Origin: Spirometra erinaceieuropaei
Lineage: Eukaryota > Platyhelminthes > Cestoda > Diphyllobothriidea > Diphyllobothriidae
Direction of reading: 5' to 3'
Length of the DNA stretch: 64,000 nt
NCBI GenBank assembly: GCA_902702965.1
Contig: CACRXP010000070.1
Location: 1,307,094-1,371,093, forward strand
The translations under genes were made by a program, and so were the position numbers. Of the stretch, positions 35,932 to 47,810 are shown in pieces; position 1 is the stretch's first letter, and every line of letters starts with the position of its first letter. A model generated the notes under the pieces. The model ran no database searches and was not told the DNA's origin. It was given only the letters and a program-made list of their open reading frames with translations.

Positions 35932-36918
35932 CAGTAGGTGGGCTAACTCATGAAATGTCGACCGAAATTCCGAGGTGCGTTTTCGTTTCGAAAAGATTAA
36001 TTAAGTAGGGTTGTAAAACTAATCAGCCTGCAGTACAATTCTATAATAATTCAGTTACCTCAGGATGCCGGATTTTGAATGAACTTCCCTCTGGCAGCAC
36101 ATAAAAATTACCCTCTGTAAAAAAATGGCTACTAAAGTAGCGTGCATTTTCTCCTTGACTTTCGACGTCCTTAAATATCTAATTATATTTCATCGAAAAC
36201 ATGCATAGACATTTTCATTTTTTGTTCATTCCGTAGAATGTTACATCTTCTTCTTATATAATTCTCGAAGGAGGGACACAATTGGGTTCTAAAATAGTTT
36301 ATAATTGTGGGACTTTTAAATTCCGTTAAATGGCTGTACGTTAATCGCCATATCTCTGCATTTACCAATGTGGCGTGTAAAGTTAACAATAAGGATCAAA
36401 TCCACTGCTTAATTTTATGAAACCTATATGGTGTCCAGTAAATATCGGAGGGAAACATATGGTTTCCCGTACGCAGAAAATATACGGCTTGTAGTTTGGA
36501 AACCCTGAATCCAAGAGTAACCGTAGTGCGGGTTCAAAAGTATTCGGGAATCGGAAAAGTTTTTGGAAACCGAAGTATACCCTTCCTTCGAGTATTAGAT
36601 TGGAAAAAGACGTATTTTTTGTCAAATGAGCGAAAGAATGAATATTTTGTGCATGTTTTCCATTAAATATAATTGGCCATTTAGGGGCATCGAAAATCAA
36701 TCAAATGTATGCTACTTGTGTAGCCATTTTTTGCAAAGTGTACTTTTCAATGCAGCCAGAAGAAAGTTCATTCGAATGCCGGCATCCCGATCTAGCTGAA
36801 ATATTATAGAATTATGTTGCAGGCTGACTAGGATAACAACCCTTTTTAATTTGTTTTTTTGAAACCAAAACGCATTTCGAAATTTCAATTGACATTTTAG
36901 GAGTTAGCCCACCTACTG
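35932..36918. mobile_element. Long-TIR foldback element, TA target (copy 3)
   Basis: The ends CAGTAGGTGGGCTAACTC and its exact reverse complement bound 987 bp of two long complementary arms. The right flank is TA. The left flank is TG, presumably a mutated TA: the unoccupied sister repeat near 37217 reads AACTGTA at the corresponding place. No transposase is encoded. Confidence 0.75.
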
Positions 36919-37029
36919 TACCTCTGAATTATTCAGCCACGCGTTGAATTATAAAGGAAGGTGAGTGCTAGCAGAACGGTCACTGTGTCCAATTGCGTTG
37001 AGCACATGTTCACGACTGTGTCCTTTAAG

Positions 37030-37215
37030 TGCCTACCCTAGCCACTCGCTGGATCAGAAAAGAAGGACAGGCCATGAAGCCGCACGCGCTCCAAACCAGG
37101 AATGACAACATGAACGTCAGAGGGGTCGAAGGACATTGAGCACTTGGTCTCAACAGCGCCATTACGGCAACGAGGCACAAGAAAATTAAACACATGGTCA
37201 TAACTGTAATTTTTA
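37030..37215 (+). repeat. Local direct repeat D, copy 2
   Basis: Second copy of the repeat ending at 35930, in the same orientation. It lacks the foldback insertion and therefore shows the pre-insertion left flank. Confidence 0.5.
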
Positions 37216-37319
37216 AATATCTATCGATAGCATTCGCTTGATAAGAAAGAGGGAGAGGGCATGCAGAACGGGGTTCGGGGAGGGGGTTCCATGTCACAGG
37301 TGCGCCCTGTCAAAGTAGA

Positions 37320-38785
37320 GCATTGCAGCACATTCTCGCCTACTCAAAGTAATTCAGTAGCTCAACAATATGATGCTCCGCAAGTGCTGATGTAGGACCA
37401 AATCCTATTCTGCTGTGTTTTAATAATGTCACATTGCTGGCCGCCATTAATGCCGAATTGGTAAATTTGAGAAAATGTACACAGAACGTTTTGAGCGAGC
37501 AGATTAACTTCCACATGAAAAAAGAAATTTACAGGGTTTATTTTTCACAAATTAGTAAAACTACACCCAAAATCCCCAGAGTGCGAAGGTCAGCCTGCGA
37601 AGTAAGAGTTCTGCGGCCATGAAACTGGAGAAAGTCTGCAGTATCAGCTGTCACTCCGCTCCTTGCGCCGAAAGACATGCAGTACTACGGAGATTCCGAA
37701 ATGCCCTACGTTGCAGTACTCCCGATATCACTACCGCCAATACCCTCCAAGAGGGGCTTTTTTTATTCAAAATTCCCTTTAATTTTTGCGCAGAGAATGC
37801 CGGCGGCCCTGCCAGGACGATTTCCTGCAGTCGAATTTTCGTGTGGCCTGATTCTTCACGCTGCCATAGGTATTTGGCGGTCGCATGCATATTTTCCTGC
37901 GCAGTCTGGAAACTGTCAGTCTCCACTGAAGTAAATAATCCGTCGCATGCAAATGCCCCTTTCTATTATATAGTGTATTTAAGTCAAAATAAGCAGTGTA
38001 AGTAGTCATGAAAATAAAACTGACGGATAAATTCGAAGGAAAGTATCAAAAATAGCTTCAGATTAAGCAGAGTGGGAATGCGTTTTAAAACAAGAACCGA
38101 AGCTTCGACAGCTAATTGCTCTTTAGCATAATTTCGTCCCGGTTATTTCTATATAATTTGTTTGGTCGAAATGGCTTGAGTTCAGGACCTAACTTACCCA
38201 CCATGTCCGGCCCAGAGTGGCCGCAACCGATACTGTAAAACCTCGAGACGCTCACCTCCTACATGAATGGTTGGTCTAATGCCTTAGAATGCTGTTGTAT
38301 AATGGAGAAACTGGTAGTACGTGGACGGTTAAGTTTTACTTTGTTTTTGTTACCTCTACTAAAAGATAATAGTTGGGGGTTTCTTTGCATTGTCTGGTTA
38401 AACAGAAAATCTCGTCTGTTAACCAAAGGATAGGCGTTAAGAAGGCCAGAATCCCTCATTTAAAACTTACATCTGCAAGATTGAGCAACCCTTTTTATTT
38501 GGAAGTACTTCGGCTCTTGCCACTGTAGAAAAACGCTGATTAAAAATCAATCTTCCCAGGTCCCTGATTTGCTAGCTCATTTTACGACTAGGCTGCTTTT
38601 ACGTTATCATAATAACTACTTCAATATGACTAATAAATAAAGCACTTATAAATTCCTCACGTACTTAAGCAATGTGTGTCAAGATGTTCTTTGTATAATT
38701 TATTGTTGACGTCAGTAAATTGGGTTTTTATGTATTAACAACATTTTCTGATGAGAAATATATTACGGAAATTCCTGAATATGTG
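37320..38785. other. Unassigned DNA
   Basis: Frames on both strands at 37619-38009 overlap one another and are unassigned. No repeat or exon pair could be supported. Confidence 0.35.
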
Positions 38786-38792
38786 CACTCAC

Positions 38793-38885
38793 GTGAACAT
38801 TGTTCGTGTCACAGTGCAATTCAATTGCCCAGCATACTCTGAAATTGCTAATACCAATCTGATCACTGCGTAGGTTTGCGTGGGA
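38793..38885 (-). CDS. Candidate second exon of a minus-strand extracellular-type gene
   Basis: It is bounded by a donor GTGAGT (read on the minus strand from 38792 down) and an AG next to 38885. It stays in the reading frame of the upstream exon and encodes a segment containing DQIGISNFRVCWAIELHCDT. The intervening 159 bp is also open in the same frame, so the two exons could be a single uninterrupted exon. Confidence 0.28.
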
Positions 38886-39044
38886 CTTGCTAACATTACT
38901 GATACAAAAAATGAAATCCCTCGCCAGGTTTGTAGCGTACACAGACATTGTGTATTTAGCCTTAATTTGGCTTATTGCGTTTTCTACCGAATCAAGAGAT
39001 AAAACGATATGTAAAAAATGCACAAAAACAGGTACCCTACTCAC

Positions 39045-39298
39045 CAGTTTTCTGAACTTTATGTCCATATTCGGGTAGGTAAGGCCACAATAGAATTCAA
39101 AGTAAGTGGACTGACTTTGAGCGTCATAACCTGAGCAATTTTCAGTCAGTGGGTCTTGTAAAATGTCCATTTGGAGTTCAATTTTCCCAAGCATCCTATC
39201 CTCTGATTCGGCTTGAAAGTGTATATGCCGTCTGACAAGCATGTTTGATATCTCCTGCACTGAATGGTTGGTGTTGTATGCTGGGCACTCGTCCGACT
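39045..39298 (-). CDS. Candidate exon of a minus-strand extracellular-type gene
   Basis: A very strong pyrimidine tract ending TCTCTTAAAG precedes 39298, and a GTGAGT donor follows 39045. The frame starts in phase 1, ends in phase 0 and encodes 84 complete codons: SDECPAYNTNHSVQEISNML at the start and TYFEFYCGLTYPNMDIKFRK at the end, with cysteines and an NHS sequon. I do not recognise the family. Cysteine spacing and sequon suggest an extracellular protein. Confidence 0.38.
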
Positions 39299-39304
39299 CT
39301 TTAA

Positions 39305-40905
39305 GAGATGTACAGAGAGCAGAAGCATAGACAAAATGTAGGATAAAAGCATGTGCAAAGTGTGCAGTAGATGATCAACAATTGTTGCATTCTTTTGCTG
39401 TTCTCAACTGGTCCAAAATTTATCTCAAATTACATAGATAATTTACTTACTCTTGTTTATTCTACATGACCCAACCATATAAGCAGCTACCAGTAAATCT
39501 ATAAAAAAATGCCACATGTTAATTGAAAACGTGAAGCTGTAAATAGTTTTAGTCTTCGTGAATGCTCCTTTATTTCACCAGGTTTCACCACGACGACCAT
39601 GCTTAATCCTACACTTCAATTGGTCAGAGTGTATTTGCTTTCCCTCGGCTAAGCGAGGTAATCAGAGACGTTGATTACCTGTAAAAGATAATCGTGTTCT
39701 TTTACCTAATTAAAGACATTAAGAGTCAAAAGGTGATGTCAAACGTCACTGTAACCCATGTTTCCAGCCTGGCAAGAAACCTGCGTATATATAACATAGT
39801 TTTGTATTCTATGCAATTATGTTTGCACTGTAAACTCAAAAATTTAGGTTGACTGCTTACCGTTCACCCATGATTAGCAGTAGGAAGAACCAGCTACTTT
39901 TAAGGTCACTGTCAAGAACAAAACCGGGCAACGGTCTCAGTGGGAAACACAGTCGCTGTAATAGTGAGCATTATATTGGGAATGGTATGCCTCAACTTGT
40001 GACGAAATTTTTAACGAGTGATCACCAGCAAACTGAGCAGCATTATTTTCCCTCGCAAATGTTTTCACGTAGATAAGGATTGTTAAACACGTCATTCAGC
40101 TGAAAAGAAAATGTACCACGGAAGAGTACGGCAGATAAATGTCAGATCAGAGATGAACCTGGTATACGAGGCCTTCTGAGGGTCACGAACAGTCATTAAC
40201 AGCAGTCTGATGCTGCGAACAACGGACATACTTCAACAACCACCGTTTCATTTTCCTAGTCGTCATTTAGGGCATGCCAATCAGCACTTTGGTACATTAG
40301 ACCACCTGCCGGAATAATAAATCATTGGACTACTCTTCTTCTAGCTTTAATGAAAATTAAGGTTTAGTCAACTTGCTCAATGAGCAGGGGCAGCAAATGA
40401 GGGAGAAAGAAGCATATCTGAGTTTTTATTGTTAGCCGCAAGAAGACCTTTTGATAGATCCTGCGGTTGTTGTCTTTGGCGAATTCCGATAATATTTTTA
40501 TCTTTTGTTTCTGACGAGGTCGAGCAACACAGCAAAAAAGTTAACAACACTAGTTTGAGGACGTATACTGCCACATGAAATTATATAGTCTTTAGGCGAG
40601 AAACGCTGCAGATTACGTGGTTGAGCAGAATACATCTAGTTTTCTTAGAAGAACTAAACTCAACCACTTTTTAATCCTAATATTTTGTTTTTCGAGTTTT
40701 AGCAGACCGCCTTGAACACGCAAGGGGTGAAACAGACGTTGAAAAAAGAATACTACACAGAAATGTATATTCGTCTATTTAGTTTACGTTATTGTCCTTT
40801 CTTTTCATCCTTTTGAGGGTTATTATATGATAACATAAAAGCACAATAGAGACCATATGTAATATATCTAATCCAAGAAAGCGGGCAATTAAACTTCTGT
40901 GAAAT
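39305..40905. other. Unassigned A+T-rich DNA
   Basis: No supported gene. A minus-strand hydrophobic frame at 40377-40574 has no ATG. No repeat from elsewhere in the window was noticed. Confidence 0.35.
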
Positions 40906-40912
40906 CAAGGAC

Positions 40913-41500
40913 GTGTGGCGGTCAAGGATGTGATATTGACTTCAACCACGCACAATACGTTCGTTTTATCTACTCTCAGAAGTCAGGGAGCTGTGAGGAC
41001 TAGTTTATTCTGTACACAGGGCAGGTTGCCGTAAGTTGCCTGCTTGCTTGCAACAGAGAAAAGCGTCCGTTCACGGAGAGCGTCAGTCGCGATGTGTCTT
41101 TACGCGGGCGTGTGTGTCTGGGTCAGCAGGAAGGGGGGAATAACTGTCTGAGTGGTGGTCGTGTGATTGGACAAATTAGGGGAGGAATGGAGGGCGCATA
41201 CTCACAAGGCCTCACGGGAATTAAGCCAAAGCGATCGACGCGCGTTAGGTGATACTAGTTTGTGAGGGCAGCCGGAGTCACTGCAGCTGGACGGGAGGTG
41301 CCCCAGTTCTAGCCGGCGGGTGTGGTCGTGTGTCAGCGGCCTGTCAGTGCTTGTCGCGGCCATTGACCGACAAAACGGAGCCGGAGAAAAGGGGGGATGG
41401 AGAGGCTGCTACAGACGCAAAGAGCTCTACTCTCGTCGGCCACACGTGTCATTTCGGCTCATCATCAAAGAGGAGGCCAAAAGTTCAGAATGTGACGAGG
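40913..41500 (-). repeat. Inverted repeat E, left copy (LTR- or UTR-like)
   Basis: The reverse complement of this block aligns over about 550-600 bp with 47262-47810. Shared strings include CAGCTGCAGTGACT, ACGCGCGTCG, CGCGACTGACGCTCTCCGTG and CCTTGACCGCCACAC at the end. Read in the minus direction it carries a GAATAAACTA polyadenylation-type signal about 100 bp before its end. No reading frame is conserved between the two copies. Confidence 0.65.
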
Positions 41501-41740
41501 TGAGCAATTTTTCACTGTGTGTTGTCAGTTAAGATTGTGTCTTTGTGCATTATTTGGCCTAGAAATAAGAGGTAAATACTGATATGAAAAATATCAATGA
41601 ATGAAAAAAATTGTTTCGTGGAATGTGGGAAAATCCAGAGGCCACAACAGAAAGATTTCATCAGGTTATGTAGAACAGGGGTTGTGTGTTCTCAAATAGT
41701 AACTCTGCTTATGCAAGTAGTGGACTCGCTAACACATATA

Positions 41741-41864
41741 CCGTCATAGTGGCTAAGCTAAGATGCGGAATACGAAGTCTTCGTCCGGCTCAAGTGGTTG
41801 TGGGTCATTATTCGTCAGCAAAACTGATAATACTTCATGTTCCCTGACGCGGAGATAGCGCCCC
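41741..41864 (+). repeat. Direct repeat F, copy 1, first part
   Basis: It matches 44825-44900, including AAAACTGATAATACTTCA and TTCCCTGACGCG. In copy 1 the match stops at the TIR insertion and resumes at about 42971. In copy 2 it is continuous. Confidence 0.6.
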
Positions 41865-42967
41865 TGCCAGCACCAGCCCCACCTAGCCCCATTAAAAGCG
41901 GCGGGGCTAGAGGGGGCTATGAAGGGGCTAGGAGGGGCTGTGGAAGGGGGTTTGGCGGGACATTCAACACGACAGCCCCGCCTGGCCCAACCACCGAAAT
42001 AAAGTTCACAGGTACGCGGGAACAGCAGAGGATCAAGTTTATTAGCGCAAAATGGTCATTTGTTGAGTGGACCAACTAGCCTTTGGGCCTGGTCAAACTA
42101 TAATTAACCCTGCCAGCACCAGCCCCGTGCAACTCCCTCAAATATGGCCGGGCAAGAGGGGGCTATGAAGGGGCTTGACGGCGCTGTAGAAGGAGCTGTG
42201 GCGGGGAATTCAACACGATAGCCCAGCCTGATCCCACCAGCGAAAAAATTGCGCAGGGGACGCCAGATTTCCACCCACTGTTGGCACTCCATAAAGATAT
42301 CAACTTGTATGATGAGTCCCCTGAAGCGCACACACATTATACCTGCCGGAATAAGTTTCAGAACTCAGAATGGGCATCTCTCGTTCAGGGGATTGATTGC
42401 AAACTGCTGTCGACGTTGAGGGAACCTCAGACTCAGGCTCTTCAGTGGCCACATAATATGCCTTTATCTGGTGCTTAATGCGCTTTTATACAGATAAATA
42501 GATATATATGGTGGTTCGATGAGAGCCACAGTAATTACGCTTCATAATTGCTTCGGATATTCAGTAAAAAACAATAAACAATTTGTATAAGTGGACTATG
42601 AACACCAATGCTAATTAGTATATACATAGACATACAAGTCGACTGCTTGAGATGGTTTGTGAGTAAATACCAAAACAATTATCATGAGATACATATATTA
42701 ACTAAGACATTTATTAAGAGCATGAAAACAGCATTGGTTGACGCATGATATTATCCGCGACCCGTGGGCGTAAACGAGGGCTTTTTCCATGAATTATAGG
42801 CCATTTTTGAGAAATTAGCTCCTTTTAATGCTAAAGACTGTACAATGAGTGGTGCTTTTGAAACATAACTTTCGATGCAAATACGTTTTACATGGTTCAA
42901 ACCAGAGGGACCCTGGCCCCACCCAACCCCTTTCCAGCCCCGCCTATGAAGGCGCCATGTGCTGGCA
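41865..42967. mobile_element. TGCCAGCACC transposon with inverted ends
   Basis: It begins TGCCAGCACCAGCCCC and ends GTGCTGGCA, a 9-bp inverted repeat. Direct repeat F is interrupted exactly here, while copy 2 (44890-44905) is uninterrupted. The insertion is therefore visible by comparison with its empty site. The flanks GCGC (left) and GTGC (right), against GCGC in the empty site, suggest a short target duplication, about 4 bp, with one mutation. Inside, the GC-rich left end is repeated at 42111. No transposase was recognised. Confidence 0.6.
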
Positions 42968-42970
42968 TGT

Positions 42971-43660
42971 GCGGTAACGCTGTTTGTGTTGCTCAAGCTG
43001 TGGGAAAAATCGTGGAAGAAGACTCATTCTCGTTAATTCATATGCGAAATGGGAAGGACTGAGATATACTTGGCAGCCTGTTGAGATCCCAGCCCTTGAC
43101 TTGGCTGTATGGGCGGTGTTTGAAGGGGACGCTTACAGGCCAGAGCGGGTATGGATAAGGCCTAAGGTTTACTTTCACAAAAATACTGTTTGCATAATTT
43201 GTCAATACATTTGGCCATTAAGAAATTTCCCTGGGTCCTCTACTGCTTGCAGTGCGTAAAAGAATGTCTTTTCGATCTTGTTTCACAGAAGACGCATAAA
43301 TCAAATGCCACTTCCACTAGTGTCCCACACGTTTTTAAAAACAGACTTAGAATAAACAATGGAAGTAGCTCAAAGGTCCTTCCGTGAGCTTATTATCATT
43401 TTATCTTAGAATGGTTGAAATATTAGAATAAGCTTCGAAAATGAGGCTCGCGCGAGATAGGCGTAGAGAGTCTTTAGCTACTAATGGCGTGGATGCTTCT
43501 AAATCAGCTGCTCCGATCATCCGTCGAAGATCATATGCTGAATCCCGCCAAGTCTCATCATGCATAGCCTCATCCATATATCCTCGACGTTTCGGCAGTT
43601 ACTGTCCCTATACATTGTTGAACCAGAGTCTTGCTTTGCTTTCCTCGACATGAAACCCCG
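42971..43660 (+). repeat. Direct repeat F, copy 1, second part
   Basis: It aligns with 44900-45600 over its length: GGTAACGCTGTTTG, ACTGAGATATACTTGGCAG, TTGAGATCCCAGCCC, then CGTAAAAGAATGTCTT and GGCGTGGATGCTTCTAAATC. In copy 2 this sequence leads directly into the reverse transcriptase, so it represents the region upstream of or at the start of the polymerase frame. Confidence 0.65.
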
Positions 43661-43852
43661 AGCCAACCTTCGTCGAAATCTGAAGGAAACTAAACTCTGT
43701 TTGAAACCTATTGTACATATGAAAAAATAGACCTAGGAGCGCTCGATAATTTTAACAATTTTATGTCTCGTTAAGGATCAATTTTTTCTGTTCTTGATGC
43801 CCTTCTTGAGGGAAAGTTGCTAACGCTTACGTCTTAGAAGTGTGATGCGGTC

Positions 43853-44104
43853 ATGCCTCTCATTGATCTGGTTGCTAGTGAGACTGAAGACAGGCAGAAG
43901 CGAAGTTTCAACATTATTTTAGAAAACGTTCCCAAAAGTGGACAGCCAATCAATGTCGCTTTTCATTTCCTATATTCTCGCGGCTTGAACACGTGGGTCG
44001 CTAAAGCTAAAAGACTTTCATGTAGGAGCAAAAATCCACCAATTCTTGTCAAACTCTTTCCGTCGATAGAAGTGGACTTTATTTTCTCCCAATTGGCGCG
44101 ATGA
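43853..44104 (+). pseudogene. Possible ORF1-like fragment of a non-LTR element
   Basis: The 83-codon frame has the order R-S-F-N-I-I-L-E-N-V-P, then a basic segment and KNPPILVKLFPSIEVD. This resembles the RNA-recognition-like ORF1 of LINE/CR1 elements, where a short valley of hydrophobics is followed by P-R-P-L-x-V-x-x-x-S. It lies between the two copies of direct repeat F. The identification is tentative. Confidence 0.35.
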
Positions 44105-44725
44105 GCTCAGTATCTCAGGGGAAATAAACCTTTTATTTGTCGTGATAAAACTCCATTGCATCGAAGAGTTTCTTCCCCATTAGCAAACGTAAAGCCACCC
44201 CCGAATTCTACTTATCTGTCTTTTGCCTCTAAATCAGTTTCTCCATCGGGCATCGACTAAATCTCCAGTTCCATCTAGCTCTTCGAGTGATCCATCCCGT
44301 TCCCGCACCTGGCCAATCAGGTGTGACCATGCGGTTAGGTCAAATATGCTGTACGATAGTTCAGGGAGACTTTTACCTGTTCCTATCCAGAATTCTTAAC
44401 TTAATGCAAACACCTTAGTTGTGAAACCCTCTTACGCACCAGACTGCAGAATGCATTGCTCATAACTTTTCTAATCCCATGGCTAGTCTGACATCCAAAA
44501 TAATAAAGTCCTTTCCTGATGTTAACGGTTTTTTAAACCATTGAGTCAGCAACTTAACATAAACTACCCCTCATTTTGTGTTCAAAATTTACAAAATCCT
44601 GTTTGTATGCCCCCTTTTTTTCAACCCAACAAAATAGCTTTACTCTTCGTTGTCCTACTCAAACGTTGTTCCACATAATGCTGCATCTTCAATTAGTAGT
44701 TACCGCACAACTTTTGGACCACAGC

Positions 44726-44824
44726 NNNNNNNNNNNNNNNNNNNNNNNNNNNNNNNNNNNNNNNNNNNNNNNNNNNNNNNNNNNNNNNNNNNNNNNNNNN
44801 NNNNNNNNNNNNNNNNNNNNNNNN
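44726..44824. other. Assembly gap (N run)
   Basis: 99 undetermined bases precede copy 2 of direct repeat F. The duplicated sequence may have caused the break, so the order of the two copies should be treated with caution. Confidence 0.99.
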
Positions 44825-47261
44825 GGCTCGTGTGGTTCTTGATCATTTATCGTCGGCAAAACTGATAATACTTCAAGTTCCCTGACGCGCAGATAGCGCG
44901 GTTACGCTGTTTGCGTTGATCTAGCTGTGAGAAAAATGGGTGGTAACAGACTCATTTTCGTTAATTCATGTGCGAAATGGAGAGGACTGAGATATACTTG
45001 GCAGTCTGTTGAGATCCCAGCCCTCGCTTTCATGGTTGGGCAGGGTTGGAAGGAGACGTCCATAGGCCAAAGCGGGTATGAATAAAGGCTAAGGTTTAAA
45101 TTCACAAAAACGCTGTTTGCATAATTTGCCAATAACTCTGGCTATTCAGAAATTTTCTTGAGCCTTCTACTGCGTGATTTGCACAATATTTTTAAAATAA
45201 TAATCCATGTTTTTGCAACAATTTAATACAATGCGTAAAAGAATGTCTTCTCGACCTTGTTCCACAGGAGACGTTTAAAGCCAGTGCCACTTTCACTGGT
45301 GTCACAAACTTTCTTAAAAACAGACTTAAAAAGCTATGGAAGCAGGTGAAAGATCCTTCCGTGAGCTCACTATCCGTTCACTTAAGAATCGTCGAAATAT
45401 TTGGAGTAGCTTTGAAAATGAGGCTCGCGCGAGATAGACTTAGAGCGTCTTTAGATATTAATGGCGTGGATGCTTCTAAATCAGTTGTTCAGATTTTCCG
45501 TTGAAGATCATTTTCTAAATCCCACCAAGTCATTCCGCCTTTGCTTAGTACGAACGATACCTTCATTGCAGAAGAGTCAGGCAAAGCAGAAATGTAAACT
45601 TCATTCTTTGCCGAACATTTCCCCATTGAAACTGACCCAATCCCTTTAATTCCTCTCTCAGCATAATTAATATTTCTTTTGAAACAATTTAAAAACTGAT
45701 AACCATCTTCCTAACTTTTGCTCAGTAGGTGCAAACAATATCCCAAAATCTCTTTCAAAAAAGCTAAGAGATTTTTCTCCACTGTTTAGTTAGCTCTTTT
45801 CAATATTTCTCCTAAGTGGCTTCTTTCCTGACTAGTAAAAAACTTTTATTATTATTCCAGTATTTACTTCTGGCTGTCGTTCGGACGTTTAGAAATATCG
45901 AGGTATCCATAAATCCCCTTCGTTCGCCAAAATCTTTGAAAAATTACAGTCCTGAAAATTACGGCTTCTTCATAGCCAATAAAATTATTGGCCCTTTCCA
46001 GCATTGATTTTTTTACCAGATAGCTCTCGAAAAACATGTCATCTGTCGCTTCTTGATCTACTTACTTCTCTTTGTTATGACCATCTATCTGTTGTCGCTA
46101 TTTATTTTGAGCTTACTAAAGTCTTTGATAAAGTGCCACATAAAAGAGCCTTGGTTAAATTAAAAGCTATGGGATTTCGCAGTCCACCAATAGACTTTAT
46201 AAAGTCATACCGGTCTAATCGTAAACAAAAGGTTTTGGTGGGCTCTTCACTTTCCAGTGAAAGCCCTATTGTAAGTTGTGTCCTACAAGGCATCGTTTTA
46301 GTTTGTCTTTTGTTCCTGCTTTACATAAATGACATCTCGGCGGCAGTTAAATATTCTTAATCATTTATTTATGCCGATGATCTCAAATGTGTACATTCAT
46401 TCATAAAATCTACGACCCTTCATTGCTTGGAGCAAATCCATACTGACTTGTTTGCTCTCTCAGCTCGGAGCTCAAAATGGCTAATGGAATTCTCTCCGTC
46501 TAAATGTTACTGCATGTGTTTTGGACCTGATAGGTTACCCCATCCAGTGGTCTTTTAAAGCACAACTATGTGTGAATGTACCACAATCAAGGAGTGAGGC
46601 TTAAGCTACACAAATAATCTTGATCTCTCCCCACACGCTGACAGAATTCCGGCCACAGCTGCCCTGATTTGTGGATTTATTTCGTACAATTTCTATCTTC
46701 CTGAAGTTAAGACTCTTTCGACTTTCTGTACTTCCCATTCTCGAGTATTGTTGCCCATTCTTTGGTTTACTGAACGACGCTAGTCGTTCATCAATTGAAA
46801 ATGATCAAAGACAATCTACAAGGAAACCTTTAGGCATGGAATATGCAAATATCTCCTACTCAGATAGATGCCAGCTAACTAATCTAAACTCTCATGGATT
46901 CGAAGACTAGAAGCAGGCTTTCTGTTTCCTCTTTCGCATTAATAATAGTTCTGACTGACTGGCTAAAATCTTCCTCCGATTTCAGCATTTACTCCTTGTA
47001 GTCGCCCATACAATCTTAGCAGTTCTTCCTTGATTATTCGTCCCCCGCTTCGTCCATCTCTAAGCGCTCTCCTTTTTTCGCTTCCAGATATGCTTTCCTC
47101 TGGAATAACCTTCCAATGAATATAAGATCTTTAGATAATCTACACACTTCTAAGCGAAGGCTACGCCTTTATCTGAATACTTACTTGACTAAACTTTATT
47201 TTCCACATCCGTCCCGGACAACTTTCTCTATGACACCGAATAAGGGCCACCAGGAATTTAG

Positions 47262-47810
47262 GACGCTCACATTTCCTATTTTTATGTGTAGTATCGCCTC
47301 CTGGGATCCCTTGTTGCAGGCGCTCCAGTCCCTCTTTTCTCCGGCTCCGTATTGTCGTCGATGGCCACGATAGTCGTTGACTGACCGTTGACGCGCGACC
47401 ATCCCCGCCGGCTAGAACTTGGGCCCCTCCTGTCCAGCTGCAGTGACTTCCGCCTGCCCTGACAAACTATTATCTCTTAACGCGCGTCGGACGACCTAGC
47501 ATGATACCCGTGAGCCCCTGTGATTATGCGTCCCCTAATCCTTCCCTAATCCGTCCAATCTCATGACCAGCACTCAGCCAGTCACCCCGACCTACTGACA
47601 CACACTTTCACCCACGCGTAAACTACACACCGCGACTGACGCTCTCCGTGAATGGACGCTTGTCTCTGTTGCATGCGAACGCCCAACTTACGGCAGCCTG
47701 CCCTGTGTACAGAATAAACTATTACTCAAAACTCCCTGACTGCGGATATTAGACTAAACGGACTTATTGTGTGTGGTTTGAGTTGATCTCACATCCTTGA
47801 CCGCCACACC
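47262..47810 (+). repeat. Inverted repeat E, right copy (LTR- or UTR-like)
   Basis: Inverted partner of 40913-41500. It has GAATAAACT near 47721 and ends CCTTGACCGCCACAC. No flanking target duplication could be fixed, so it could be an LTR of an LTR retrotransposon or part of a conserved 3' UTR. Confidence 0.55.

Noticed and set aside
39146..39358. 70-codon minus-strand frame that looks like a signal peptide followed by a small Cys-containing protein
   Set aside because: The hydrophobic start coincides with the pyrimidine tract of the acceptor before 39298, which encodes Leu/Ser/Ile in any frame. The overlapping exon in another frame has better splice support.
40377..40574. Minus-strand frame beginning with a hydrophobic Leu-rich segment
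   Set aside because: It has no ATG: the frame opens at GTG just after a stop, and no acceptor precedes it convincingly.
47262..47810. LTR with defined TG...CA borders
   Set aside because: The right end can be read as CA but no matching TG start and no flanking duplication could be fixed, so it is left as an LTR- or UTR-like repeat.
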